Below, in pieces: positions 46,400 to 58,519 of a stretch of DNA of 64,000 nucleotides. Made by a program: the position numbers and the translations under genes. Within the stretch, counting starts at the first letter, position 1; the number at the start of each line of letters is the position of its first letter. The stretch is from Limnephilus marmoratus (Eukaryota > Arthropoda > Insecta > Trichoptera > Limnephilidae): contig OU862908.1 in the NCBI GenBank assembly GCA_917880885.1, positions 57,371,819-57,435,818 on the forward strand, in the 5' to 3' direction. Under the pieces are notes generated by a model, which did no database searches, was not told the origin of the DNA, and was given only the letters and a program-made list of their open reading frames with translations.

Positions 46400-47046
46400 C
46401 CAATAAAGCAAATGCGTACCTAAATAAGAATCGGCGCAGACTCTACAAGTATTCCTTCATCATACATCCAACAATCGCTGGTAGTTTCCTTATATCGTCA
46501 CATCAACACAAACAACGGCGATAAGACCAGGGAATAAACACTAAAGAGAACGATACTCCCAACTCCCTACTACCTTCTCCCACTCCCGGAATACAGAGCA
46601 ATATCCGCTCCTCTATTGGAGATCCGAATCCAAGAGATGGCTACACGATGTTAAAGGAATCTCCAAATGCTTCCAATAAAAAAAGTCTAACATTATTGGA
46701 TAATTTTTACAACACGCGCCGTTGTGTAAATACGTAAAGAATTTCATGTCAAAGGCGCTTAAGATTTCTATTTTTGGCACTTCGATAAATTAGCGGTTTG
46801 CCAAATTAATAAAATGGTTTGATTAATTGACTTCATCGATTACAGTAAATAAAGTATTGTAACATTATTAATTCCACTGAAGCAAACACTAATAATCCAC
46901 AAAACTTTCTACATTGTTCCCACAATTCATCACAGTGTCAGTTTTATTAAAACAATTTTACAAATCGGCTTTCAAGCAAAACCCGAAAAAATATCAAGCA
47001 TTCAACGACATTATGTAACAAAGCGTATACCTAAACAACTCTAAAG
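46400..47046. other. No recognised gene
   Basis: Nothing recognised beyond AT-rich sequence. Confidence 0.4.
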
Positions 47047-47551
47047 GATGGGTTGTATCAAAAAAATTAACACTTCATCAAATAATTGAAGTTAATTTTC
47101 ACGTAAAGAAAAAGAACTTTCTTCTTATTAAAAAAAAGACAAACATTCCCGGGTTACGCATAACCCGACAATATTTGAAAATCTCCTACTACCACTACTG
47201 AGTCATGATGGAGGACATAGCCAGCCGAGGAATCGAACACGGAACGCCTGGGTGGGACCCAAACGCGATGCCCTTTCAAGACCACTGACCAGTGGTTGAG
47301 TGGACATCGCGTTTCTTGACGTTTGACTTCTATTCAAGATCTGTGATTATTTTAGTTTTATGAGGCAACTGGCGTATATTGATATAATAACAGAACTTGA
47401 ATAGAACTTACACAGAGCGTGAAATTTAACTTCTAGTATTTGAACAATTCCACAAATTTTTGTAGTTAATTTTCACGTTCTGTGAAAGTTCTATTCAATT
47501 TCTGTGACTATTTCATAAAATAGAATTGTTAAAATTTTTTGAAACAACACA
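47047..47551. mobile_element. TIR element split by SINE-C
   Basis: The left end GGGTTGTATCAAAAAAATTA and AGTTAATTTTCACG is inverted at about 47495-47551 (TTTTTTGAAACAAC). A second internal inverted pair, GAACTTGAATAGAACTT...CACGTTCTGTGAAAGTTC, spans 47392-47505. It belongs to the family of 22553-23702. SINE-C occupies 47129-47290 inside it. Confidence 0.55.
47129..47290 (-). mobile_element. SINE family C, inside a TIR element
   Basis: Minus-strand head GGTCAGTGGTCTTGAAAGGG and GTTCCGTGTTCGATTCCTCG, body as in other copies, T-tract end GTTTGTCTTTTTTT. Confidence 0.8.
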
Positions 47552-48494
47552 TCCGTATTATAAACGGAAAAAAATAGTTTCTTTGTATGTTTTTTTCACA
47601 ATTCGACGGCCTATTTCTACACCGAGACAAATCTAAAAATACAGATTTCGAGTTAGTGGTGGAATTTCGTTATGAATTATTGTGCTTTGCTCCTATTTCA
47701 GTACAGAAACAACTCACACATTGTCTTGTTTGGCAGGAAAAACGTAAAGCAAGGTCTCCAGTGACAATATGACCACAAACATTGAACCGAAAGGTTGAAA
47801 TTTTTGAAAATTTGTTACGTGTTTGAACTCGTTTTAGTCGACCCTGTTGCCGTCACTGGTAGGAATATTCATAGCGGACCGTAAAAGAGAATCACTCCTC
47901 CAGTAAGCAGTAAGTGTAACTGCTGAACATGATCATCAGAAGAGGAGAAAGCATTTTTATAGTGGCATAAAGACAATCGTGTTGGCCCCGCGCCCTCGTA
48001 AATAACTCGATAATCTTTTTATAAAATGCTACACACACGCGGGTGTGTAGTGTATTATTGCAAATTTCGTTTTTTTATTAACTTTTCGAGTGCCACATAC
48101 ATCACTGTGCTAAGTATTTATCAATTTCTTGAAACAGCTTGGCAACAGGGGCGAGTCATGTGTTTTGGTTTATTTAAAAAAAACTGTTATTTCAGACTTC
48201 TAAAAAAAGATTTTTTATTATTTTTTTATAATGTTGAAATTATTGAAATAAACAAGAACATAAGAAATGGCATCTATTTCGTGATTCAAAATTCTGACCA
48301 TTATTTGCTTAAATTATATAGATGTGAATAATTGCTGCAGAACTGTGTTTCATTAACATTATGAAATTTAAATGGGATGGCGATATACCTATCAGCCAAA
48401 TGTAAAAGAGACAGCGCGGGTGTTGATTGGGCTGGGACCATATGGCACTAAGTCAGGGGCGAAATCGGTTTGTATTCAAATCTATATTTTTTAT

Positions 48495-48878
48495 GAGTCC
48501 CAGCTGCTCCCGTCTGGAGCTAGTGAGACCTTGGCATTACCAATTGGGGTAAGTTGTGAGGCTGAAGGTAGTGGGAAGAGGAAGGAGATGGGAAGGAGGA
48601 AGGTGGAAAGTACTTCGCTATTCAGATCTGGTCACCAAACACGGCAAAAGCCATTTCAAGCAACGTTTCAATTCTGAATGGTGGTATTACACCAGAGCGA
48701 TACTAAGAGTATCTTCCACTATGGAACATGCCGCAAATATAGTATATTTTATTTTTAAATAAATTAATTGTGAAATATCACAAATAAATCAAATAAAATT
48801 TATTTGCGCACTACGGGATTCAATCCCGCAACCTTCGGATTGCGAGTCAAGAGCCTTTCCCCTCGACCATGGAAACCC
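48495..48878 (-). mobile_element. SINE-A, full-length
   Basis: The minus strand has a tRNA-like head near 48806-48878 (AAGGCTCTTGACTCGCAA, GGGATTGAATCCCG), the AT linker and the body down to CCCAGCTGCTCCCGTCTGG on the plus strand. Overlapping plus-strand frames are incidental. Confidence 0.85.
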
Positions 48879-50844
48879 TTTCGAATATTGTTCTCACGGA
48901 CATATGAATATATCTGGACCTGCCCTAAGTAATAAAAACGTATTATTTCCCCCTCCCATGGAACCGGCTATAGCTCCGCCTTGGCGCCAGCTCGCTCCAT
49001 GGGGAGGGGAGAGAGCCACACTTGAATCTAAAATATGTGACGTCATCATTCTTGTCGTGACCAGCGCGGAACTAACGTCCATACATTTTACGAAATAACA
49101 CGCCAAAAACGGCAGCTTACGCTATACTTTATAGGTACATATTATATGGACATAGCGAATGTGGGCGGTTCTCCAGTGTCCTCGTCGCTGGTTACAGGGG
49201 TAAGTAAATTATGAAACATTTGTAAAAGTGTCAACTAAACACGGCAACAAAATATTGCTATGTGAATTGGGGCGAATGTTTTCGGGGCAAGCATTTGGCC
49301 TTAGCAAATATGTTATTAACGTGGCAAGCAATTCGCGCTCCCATGTAAAAAGGTCTATTCATTCAAAGCAGATTTTGCTTTTAAGAACTAAATGGTGATA
49401 TTATAATGCGAGATGCCTATATACTGTCAGATTGATTTTTTAACGAATCACAGTATCTTTCCTCTCTTCGCCCCCATAGTTTGGTTTTACCCCTCATCTG
49501 TATCTTCTGGTCTATTCATTCTGATGTCTATGGTTGTTCTTTATTTTTTATTTCTTTTTATTGAGGAAACAAACAGTCATATAGTAAAATTATTTTATAA
49601 CAATAAAATTCATATGTTGTAGACCAATTAAGTTCCATTATGTTAAATATTGGTTTAGTATTTTTACCTACTCAACTTATTAAATGACAAAAAGAAAAAA
49701 AAACATAAAAAGAAGAACATAAAACATAATAAAGAAAAACGTAAATTTAGTGACAAACATGGTTATACTATTTACTATGGTTGATAATAATATAATTTTC
49801 ACAAAAAAGAGAAAAAAAAGTATTTTAAGTTATTAATTTATTAAGCTGCATTTTATATGATTTCAAGTCATGGTTGAAAATGTCCACATCTCGTAAGGCA
49901 TATCATCTCATATTGTAAGTTTCACAGATACGTACTATTACAGAGTTTTGCGCGTATTTAGATTTACTGTGTGGTTATTCTAAATAAGTCGTTCGATCTG
50001 GTGTTTTGTTTGGGGCAACGAAATGTAATATTTTCTATTTTTTCTGTGTTTGATAGCTACCCAGTACGTAGGTAATTTAAAATATGAAAGTTTTTAGTTT
50101 ATGATAAGCATTCATAAGTATTGATGACATATAAATACCCACATTTAGAAATATATCGGATTACCATAGACAATCTTTTATGATTTACAAAGACCTATAT
50201 ACCAGAGAAATGTATATTACGTTTATTATTCTGATTTATGTGTTTTTGTAAAGTACCCCACTCGCCGTGGTTCATGGTACACAGCGTTATAATATACTTA
50301 TAGGCTAATCCATAAAAGCGGATAAATGACACGAATGGTCGCAATACGATAAGCTTTGGTCTATAATCGATTCAAACTTCAAAAGAAGAAAAATAAATAT
50401 TTTCGAACGTCCTTTTTATTTTCCGTGGGTTTTTCCTATTTAAATGCCTTTCTTTTTTGTTGATCGAGAACAAAGACAACAAAAAATGAACTGTCTTTTT
50501 TCTCTTTTTGTAGCTTAAATGGAATCTATTTTATAAATCGTGTTTAAGTAGGTACCTGCTAATATACACCCACATAAATAATTTTATGTTTGAGACCTAC
50601 CCACTTGTTTGGTTAAAAAATATGTACTTATTCTGACTATCTTCAAACTCAAGAAAAATCATCAGAAATCTTTCTATCAAAAAATAATTAATAAAAATAT
50701 AAATGGTATATAATATAACAGTATAATACAGAACTGAAAGGAACAGAAAGGAACAGAAACGAACAGAAACGAAACGAAATTAAAGAAAATTAAAGCAAAC
50801 AAGACAAAATAAAACAAAATAAAGAAAAATAAAAGAAAATTTTG
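48879..50844. other. No recognised gene; possible LINE remnants
   Basis: A short inverted pair CCCTCCCATGG/CCATGGGGAGGGG is at 48952-49008 and a TGACGTCA octamer near 49038. 49840-50130 resembles LINE 3' coding/UTR on the minus strand by composition only. 50735-50840 is a degenerate GAACAGAAAC / AAATAAAGA tandem tract. Confidence 0.35.
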
Positions 50845-50928
50845 GTACAGCGCCCTGTGAGGTGAGTTTTCACAAAAACGGCGTTTTATCTACAATCCTA
50901 CAAACCACCCAATTTTTATTATTATTAA
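50845..50928 (-). repeat. AAT/GCGC repeat
   Basis: Minus-strand member of the family at 55021-55102, with AACGCCGTTTTTGTGAAAAC and CACAGGGCGCTGTACC. Confidence 0.6.
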
Positions 50929-50987
50929 ATGAAAACAAATCATTTTGTGTACACCACTTACTCGTATTTAATCAAAATTATCAACAT

Positions 50988-51012
50988 GTTTCGAAATCAA
51001 TTTCTTCATCAG
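50988..51012 (-). other. CTGATGA-hairpin-GAAAC motif
   Basis: The minus strand reads CTGATGA, A, GAAAT-TG-ATTTC, GAAAC, then ATGTTG. The helix is four to five pairs, and CATGTTG also follows GAAA at 3326. This is the cleanest match to a hammerhead stem II with its conserved flanks in the window. Confidence 0.55.
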
Positions 51013-51204
51013 GATAAAATGAAAATTAACGAAAATGACAATATACAAAAAAGCACAAAAAAAGTAGATACCTGTGCACCAAATAATGCAAAAGTTAATG
51101 ATTAATTAGTTAAAGGTATAAAAAAAACTATTAAAATCATTATTATTTATCTGAACCTTAAGAATCAAAACCGTATTTATGATTAATTAATTAATACACG
51201 TAAA

Positions 51205-51420
51205 GTGGGGCGCACTTGTGATTTGTAGAGGGTTAGCAGTTGTGTACTATTAAAGTATCTGCGGGCCCTGTACAGTACGCCCAGTTTTTGGGAGGCTAAC
51301 TTTACTCTGGCTTCGATGGAGCCATACCTGAGTTGGTCACTTAGGGTTACACCAAGCATATCAATGGAGGGCCTGTTCGGATGATTGCTTCCGTTGAAAG
51401 AGACTAGATTTTCATTTCGA
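51205..51420 (-). mobile_element. CR1-like LINE fragment
   Basis: Nearly identical to 10437-10655 (for example GTACTATTAAAGTATCTGCG and CATATCAATGGAGGGCCTGT). It is the region coding LGVTLSDQLRYG on the minus strand. Confidence 0.85.
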
Positions 51421-51424
51421 TTAT

Positions 51425-51682
51425 TATGTCACTTGTCTTGCCTCTCATTAATTGTCAATTGAGTAAACTTTGTATTTTTATAAAGTTTTATTTCTAACTG
51501 TTTTTTTATTTTATTTTATCTAATTTTTATTTAAACTGTTTCAAAATTTAACCATTGTATAATTTGGCTGATTGATTTTATAAATTTTTTACCTGTTTGT
51601 ATAATTAACTAAGTTTTTTATAACTGGTTTGTTCTAACGTGTATGAGAACAATCTGTAAAAACCCAGTATAAATAAATAAAT
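51425..51682 (+). mobile_element. Jockey-like LINE 3' UTR, uninterrupted
   Basis: Matches 43463-43560 plus 44371-44520 in reverse, ending AAAAACCCAGTATAAATAAA. It shows the state before the foldback element inserted in the other copy. Confidence 0.7.
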
Positions 51683-52028
51683 GCAACCATTTATACTATG
51701 CGAGGAGGGAATTCCTGTCTAATATTGAAAATTAATAATTCTAAAAGTTGAAAAAGGATTTCAGTCATGTATGTATCCTCAAAATTTATATGTTATACAA
51801 TTTACAATTATTGTCATAAATATATATTTATCGGTCTCCATTACGCTTTGAACTTATAAGGTAGTAAACTTGAAAAAAGTTCAAAACTTCAAATTTATAT
51901 ACGACTGCCTTTAAGGAAATGCAATTCTATACAGTTACCAAAGTAAAAAAAATCATCTATGCAGACTGTCAAGAAGAATTAATGATTTTAGATGGGTTAC
52001 TATTATATTCACAATAACGACGTGAGAC

Positions 52029-52147
52029 GTGAGACGATGTATGAATGTGAACGAGGCAAGGAGTGTGTGCCAAGACCGAGTTGTTTGGCGGTCCGTCCTC
52101 TCTGCCTACCCCTGCCGGGAAACGGCGTGATGGTTAGTTAGTTAGTT
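52029..52147 (+). mobile_element. RTE-like LINE, 3' end fragment
   Basis: From GAGACGATGTATGAATGTGA through the stop to GTTAGTTAGTTTAGTTAG; same 3' end as the other family members. Confidence 0.85.
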
Positions 52148-52864
52148 TAGTTAGCAACGTCACCGACCTCCAAAAAATATTGTACCAAAATACATTAGTG
52201 AATGTAATTTTAGAATTTTTACTCTCAAAGCAGGTACCTACTACCCACGTAAGTTTTATAATCATTTCGTTAATAACACACTGTTGTGCTCGTATATTAT
52301 AAACAGGGTTCGTTTTCCAAGAATTCAATCGCTAATATTAAATTTTCATTCTGAAAATAGTTTTTCATGAAAACGTTTGATTTTAATGTTTTATAACAGT
52401 AGAGTGAAATTTGGAAATAATAGTATTTAACCATTTTAGTCTGCTGATTTTATGCCGATGAATGGGAGGCGTGATAATAAAACAAAATGTATTTTAATCA
52501 AACGAAATTTCAAAACCTTTTCCAATTATGTTCAGTCTGACGCGCCCAAAATACAGAGAGCATTATATTCTAACAAATATAATTCAAAATGATTTGTTTC
52601 ATTTCAAAAAGCACTCAGACTGGTTTGTATTTAGAGCTGTTTTACGAAACCTGCGCTTTTCAAAAATAAACTATTGCAAGCGACCAGCACCACCGATAGA
52701 ATTGTCATGCTACTTCCGCCGCGGCCATTTGCATAAAGGAGTACACCGGAAATAAACATAAATCACTCTGAATTAAAAGGTTTATTTCTAATCGTTGGCG
52801 AATTCTATTCTATCAACAACTCTCAAAGAAGGTACCAAAGAGAGAGAGACACAGAAAATAAGAA

Positions 52865-53085
52865 GGTAACGGTCGCAACTGGGACTCGAATCCAGATTAT
52901 CTATTTTTGAATTACTAACATTTTCTTCAATTTTATTTCGCATTATTTGGTGTAATCGCGAAACACTTATTAGAATCTTGAATCGAATCCCAGTTACGAA
53001 AGTTATCTTTGTATTTCCTGTGATTTCATATTTTCAATGAGAGTTGTTCATATTATTTTCGCCAATGATTAAGTATTATAATTTT
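52865..53085 (+). mobile_element. SINE-D pieces in inverted arrangement
   Basis: A T-arm-like CTGGGACTCGAATCCAG (minus sense) at about 52879 faces a plus-sense head and body at 52975-53085 (CGAATCCCAG, then GCCAATGATTAAGTATTATA). This echoes, in weaker form, the SINE palindrome at 27946-28241. Confidence 0.5.
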
Positions 53086-53100
53086 TTATGTAAATGTCGC

Positions 53101-53464
53101 ACGAGAGTCCCAACTGCTCCCGACTGTCTGGATTCAGTGAGACTATGGAATCCCCAATTGGAGTATGTTGTTAGGCTAAAGTTAGTGAGGACGGGAAGGA
53201 GACGGGAGAGCGGAAGGTCGGGAAGTACCTTGCTATTCAGATCTGATCACCAAACACGGCTAAAGCCATTTCAACTTACACAAGGCGATTCTGAGAGAAT
53301 CTTCCGCCCGGAACATGCTGAAAATATACTATGTATTTTTTATAATTGATAAATTGTGAAATAACACAAATTAATCAATGAAATTTACTAGCTCACTCCG
53401 GGATTTGAACCCGCGATCTCCTGATTACTAGTCCAGATCATTGCCCCTTGACCACGGAGGCCGT
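53101..53464 (-). mobile_element. SINE-A with head
   Basis: The minus strand has a head with GGTCAAGGGGCAATGATCTG and GCGGGTTCAAATCCCGG, then a body with some deletions. Confidence 0.8.
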
Positions 53465-53854
53465 CAAACGACGAAGTTTACAAGCATCAATAAGATATCG
53501 CTAATGTAATTGAAAGTATATTTCTCAAGTTTCTGATGCTGATTATGAAGTTCAAAACACAAGTTTTTGCCTTCAGGGGCGCTTGAAGCGAAGTACTCGT
53601 GCCCATAAGATGAATGCATCAAGAAGTTTCGGAGTAATACACGCTACAACCTCAAGTTTATACTCTTTAGACTTTTAGAGACTTTATACTACATAATAAA
53701 CTTTTAGCGTTAGAAGGTTGTCGTCATGTATTCGTCACGCTTCCTTCACCGCAAAACAGAAATTACTTTTGGTCGTATTCATAAAGAGAAGTGTTGCCAA
53801 ACTCTAAGGTGCTAAACAATTTGCGTGTCAATGTGTTTCGATAATATAAAGATA

Positions 53855-54115
53855 ATATTGCTGTATGTACTTCAAACATTCACAAATATAATGGTAATAT
53901 TGGAGTATGTACTTCAAAAATTCACAAATACAAGATATTGGAGTACGTACCTACAACATATACAGGAAATTGTACTTCAAACAATTGTACACTTATGTGT
54001 ACTTCAAACATTCACAATGCAGGATGTACTTCAATTATTCATAAATACAATATAATGATAATATTGGAGTATGTAGGTACTTCAAACATTCGCAAATAGA
54101 AGATTTTGACGTGAT
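53855..54115. repeat. Degenerate minisatellite
   Basis: About six irregular units containing GTACTTCAAACATTCACAAA, some also with ATATTGGAGTATGTA. Unit length varies from roughly 35 to 65 bp. Confidence 0.7.
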
Positions 54116-54562
54116 GATTCAAATATGTACTATCGGCTGGACAATTTTTCACATGCTTTTCTTGTGATATTTTTTATTCTTCCTACACAAACAACCATTT
54201 CGCTTTTATTTTCAATTATGTAACAATCAATTTATATGTGTTACTTTACATATTTTTAATGACGGAAGGCAACCGTGTGTTTTAATTTTCACCGCTGGCC
54301 GTAGTTTTCGAAGTATATTTATTGTTGGGATTTCACAAAGTACCCGAAAAGCCGAAAGAAGGAAAAGTGAGGAATGCCGACTTACCCCGCAGGTTTTTTC
54401 CTTTCGCTTGTCCCTTTTTGTTTCCGCTGGTTCTTTTACATTCACGATTGAACTCATGAGATTACGAATTTTCACTTATGTAAATGTTCGACACGGTCAA
54501 TTCACCGCTCCGTACTCAACATAGGTGTTGACAGACGTTTGATAATTTACATTTATATTTTT

Positions 54563-54620
54563 AGGTGTGAATACCGCACAATAATCCCAGATGTTCAGAA
54601 CCAGCGGGACCTTGATAACC
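54563..54620 (-). mobile_element. SINE-A, short 3' fragment
   Basis: GTGTGAATACCGCACAATAA and GAACCAGCGGGACCTTG are a decayed version of the SINE-A 3' end. Confidence 0.5.
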
Positions 54621-55020
54621 CCCTTTTGAGAATATTGACTTTTCTATAGTCTACTTTAAGTCGGGAATGAATATTAAATTTATTAGGAAGTAATTATTAT
54701 TCCAAATATGGCATCCAATAGAAGTGAGGGGTTTAATTGAGAAGAATATTGGTAGATAATTCTTAAATTGAGATTAAGAGATCGATAAAAAATAACTTAA
54801 TATAATTAGTTGGTTAAGTATTGGTTCTGGTAAGACTACAGAACCTGGGTTTAATTTTCAGTTGCAACCGTTACCTTTTTTTATTAATTTTCTATTATTT
54901 TTTTATTTTATTCAGATTTTTTTGTATTTCTTGGGTATGTAACAATTTCTGGACATTTTGTTTTATGATAATAATAATATGTGGGGAGAATAGTCTAATC
55001 CCAAACATTCCGTAAGGGTT

Positions 55021-55102
55021 ATAATAATAATAATAATAATTGGATAATTTGTATAGCGCCGTTTTTGTGAAAAATCACCTCAAGGGCGCTTTACAATTTA
55101 TT
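55021..55102 (+). repeat. AAT/GCGC repeat, best copy
   Basis: An ATAATAATAATAAT run, then TTGTATAGCGCCGTTTTTGT and CCTCAAGGGCGCTTTACAA. The two GCGC parts are imperfect inverted repeats. Similar blocks are at 11610, 23736, 50845 and 61126. Probably a conserved retroelement 3' end; class unknown. Confidence 0.65.
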
Positions 55103-55479
55103 ATGAATCCTAGGCTCTATCTAATTTTATTATTTTCAAATAGATACAGAATCATACTTACCTGCAGGACACTTCCGACAAAACACACTTTATTAGAAAG
55201 TTTATGCTTAGTTATGGGGAAGATACGACTTTGCACATGGAGGACATTATATTCAAAACACTGGACATTGCATGAGTTTTACATTTGTATTTATATTTAA
55301 CAGAAGATTAATGCCAAAGTTCAGTTTATATTTATTTTTAAAGTCTGGAGGATTTTAAGAATACATATACAAAATATTTTAAAGTGAAAAAAAAAAGAAA
55401 AGCAGGTGAATATGATTGTACATGAAATAAAGGTAATAATAAAAGAAAATAAGAAAAATAGTAATAATTGGCTTTTAGG

Positions 55480-55815
55480 ATTCTGTGACCACATTATGAG
55501 CCAGCATTTTTCTCCAGTGTGCCTCAATATTGGATGATGGACTGAGGCGGGCTTCCATGTCGAGGATATTTCCGGAGCTGCATATCTTTTCCTCATTCCT
55601 GCCACCCTGGATCTAATAAGGGCTGCATAGCCGGGAACTCGCTCCTCCGTGAACATCTGGGAAGCGCTGCAATATCTGGGGAGACTAAACATTATGCGGA
55701 AGGCGTTGTTGTACTGGAGTCTTTCTATACCACTCTTCTTGTAGTTTGCCCAGAGTTCGCACGTATACAGCGTTGCGCAAAGGAAGAGCGTCCTTTTTAC
55801 AGCTGTACTGCAAAG
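55480..55815 (-). pseudogene. LINE RT C-terminal fragment (GLPRYCSAS type)
   Basis: Minus-strand frames give TLYTCELWANYKKSGIERLQ, then YNNAFRIMFSLPRYCSASQM and RVPGYAALIRSRVAGMRKR. The YNNAFR...LPRYCSAS.MF pattern is a recurring tail of arthropod LINE RTs, as I recall it. A frameshift lies near 55690. It is probably not an active copy. Confidence 0.65.
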
Positions 55816-56569
55816 GCGTTTTGAAGAGTTTTATTTCACATGCACATTTACTAAAAATAATTGTCAAATGTACATGTGAATTATAAGACTTCAAAAAACA
55901 AATGTCATTCAGAATTGTTAATATTATCTTCAACATTGATTAAATATAATATTACCTACTTAGGTACACGAGATGTCCTACCTCAGTTAAAATTAAGCCA
56001 CAGAATTGCTAATAATTATGAAATTAGATATGGGAATTAATAACTTGGGATAACAACTTCCATGCGAGACACTACCATGATGATTACGCATTCTGTGAAT
56101 AAAGCCTTAGATTGGGGAGAATGGGGCGTATAATCTTACGTAATTACTAATTACTATTCTCGCTATGATAATTGATGCTGAAATAGTTCCGCTGTCATCC
56201 AAGATCAGTGATTTCCAGTTCAAAACTGCCAAAACGAGATAAAATGTAGGTACACTATTTTGATATTTTTTTTAAAGTTAAAGCAATGCACCATATCGTT
56301 TAAAATTCAGGATCAGGCCGCAAACAATATCTAATCCGAGTACCTACTCCTAAATAATAATAATAACAAAATCATTTATTCATCAATAGATTTTTTACAA
56401 TTTTACACATTTGTTTAGTTATTATTGATACTATTGACAAAAAGATCACTGCTATGCATTTCACCTGGGATGTAGCTGGTTTTCAGTACTACCTACCTCA
56501 TCTGTATGGCGATAAGGTTGAAATTCCCGCATAACACCAGCCGCCTATGATTTTGATTTATTGAAGTAA

Positions 56570-56880
56570 AAACCATCGTCAAAAATCGTGTTTTATTGTT
56601 ATATTTTATAAATTTAATTTTCCACATTATACAATATAACAATTTCCGAAAAGTATGTAAGAGATTTTGATCTTCAAATCAGTTTTTATAGGCCGGATAC
56701 TTTGTTTTTTTGGGTTTATGAAAAGACTAATAAAAAAAAATTTGTTCGGGGTCATAATATGTGTTCTACTCGCAGTATTTAATTAAAACATCTAAAATAC
56801 GTATAAGCGAACTGTTTTCAAAACACACTTTTTACATTACTGAATAGTGTCAGTTTAATTTTTTTATTTCTATTTTGCGT
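56570..56880 (+). repeat. Dispersed repeat shared with 29930-30250
   Basis: Same blocks in the same order (TCCGAAAAG, AAAAGACTAATAAAAAAAA, CGCAGTATTTAATT). Class unknown. Confidence 0.5.
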
Positions 56881-57071
56881 ACTTATTTATTTATTTTATT
56901 TTTATTTATTTATTTATTTATAATACAAAAGAAAGTACAAATAACATATTAGGCAGCTTTGTCTGTCCAACTAGGAAAGTTTCCCGTTCCAGGACAGACA
57001 AAAAAATTTAAAACTGGCATTTAAATATTTCTTATAATCATCAACTAAACTTGAATTTGTTGTATAATCGG

Positions 57072-57614
57072 TTACGAATGAATGTGTTTCTGTAGATAAT
57101 GCTCAACAAATCGGTTTAGTAGCGAACTTATTTGTGACAAGTGTCGTACGTCAATATTTTTGAAAATGCAAGCGCTGCTCATGCCAATGTTTGACAATTG
57201 ACCTGTTACGAAAAGCCATGCCAGTCGAACTACTTTATACTTTATTGCATGAGGTGCTTTATGCGATTCCACCAATGACATTAAGGTGATGCACTGCTAA
57301 GTAATGCAAAATTATGTGATTTTTGTTTGAAAATTAGATCGCTTAGAAATATTTTAGATGTTTTAATTAATCTTTGGTCCGCTGAATGTCTGGCTGTTAA
57401 GAATCACTATCACATTCACATCAATTAATTTGAAGTTTGTTTGCAATAAGGCCGATCCATTATGTAGAATTACCTCCCAAAGTTGGTGTACTTTACCCCT
57501 TTTTAAGAAGATAGATATATATACATTAATTTTTAAATTCACATCAAATGAAAGCTCTGAAATGTAGCGGGAATTATGTCTTCTTTTATAACTAATGACT
57601 AATGATTGTCTCAA
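57072..57614 (-). other. Two unrecognised open segments in one frame
   Basis: Minus-strand frames 57614-57363 and 57281-57072 lie in the same phase, separated by 81 bp. The second contains MSLVESHKAPHAIKYKVVRL and ISSLLNRFVEHYLQKHIHS, and is preceded by an acceptor-like ACTTAGCAG. I see no good donor for the first segment. It could be two exons of a small-intron gene or chance. No family recognised. Confidence 0.2.
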
Positions 57615-58519
57615 AAATTCAGCGATGATTATTCCTTGTCACGTAAAAGCGCTTTATTTGACCTTTCATCCCCACCTCAATGTCTGTCTACCCTTAGACA
57701 TGAACGGGGTATATTTTCCGAGAAACAGGAAACAAGGTAACAGTGAACACAAAGAGCACCCTGCGTCAGCTAAACAAAAGCGTTCTTAATTATTTGTGTG
57801 TCACTTTAAAAGTGTTACTAAAGCTCACCGCGTTATCAGTTGATGAGTTCTTTTCTCACGGCGACAAAAGCTTTCGAAAATATTAAAAATTCTCGTGTGT
57901 TCTTCTTTGTTCTGGAAGAATACCTTGATTATGCAATGTATGTAAGAGCGTATCACTTCTGGCCCCTTTGTTTGCCCTCAGGGAATGTAATCACTGAGTC
58001 TCTTCGCTATGTTGAAATCCCTGATTATTTTCACAGAACCAAATAATAGACATTCAGGAAAAAAATATTTTTTCGGCATGACATCAATCCGATGTATTTT
58101 GTTTTTTGTTTCCCCCAAATAAGGAATGGGGAGGCTTATTAAATAATAATATGTGCCTATTTTTTATTGTTGGAATGGATTTGAAATTTCTCAGAAGAAC
58201 GTTAATATGACAGATGTAGGTACATACGTAAAAAGCTCTGCTGTTGATTTATTCGATGTTCTTACAACATGAAAATTTCAGAAGCATTTTTAATTTGTCT
58301 ACATGAACATAAAAACCTAATATTACATTATCATTGAATGTTTTACGATACAGCAGAAACTCTGTGGTCTTGAAACAGAAAAACCTAATAGTGAGTTCTG
58401 GCCCTCCTGAAATTTACACACTTTTTTCTTTATCAAATAAAAATCAACGCAATGATTTTCAATTTGCGACGATTTTTCTTCGTGAGCTATGGAGCTTTGA
58501 AATGTGAAATTTACCATTA

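Noticed and set aside
53825..54055. 76-codon frame
   Set aside because: It lies within a degenerate minisatellite and has a repetitive translation.
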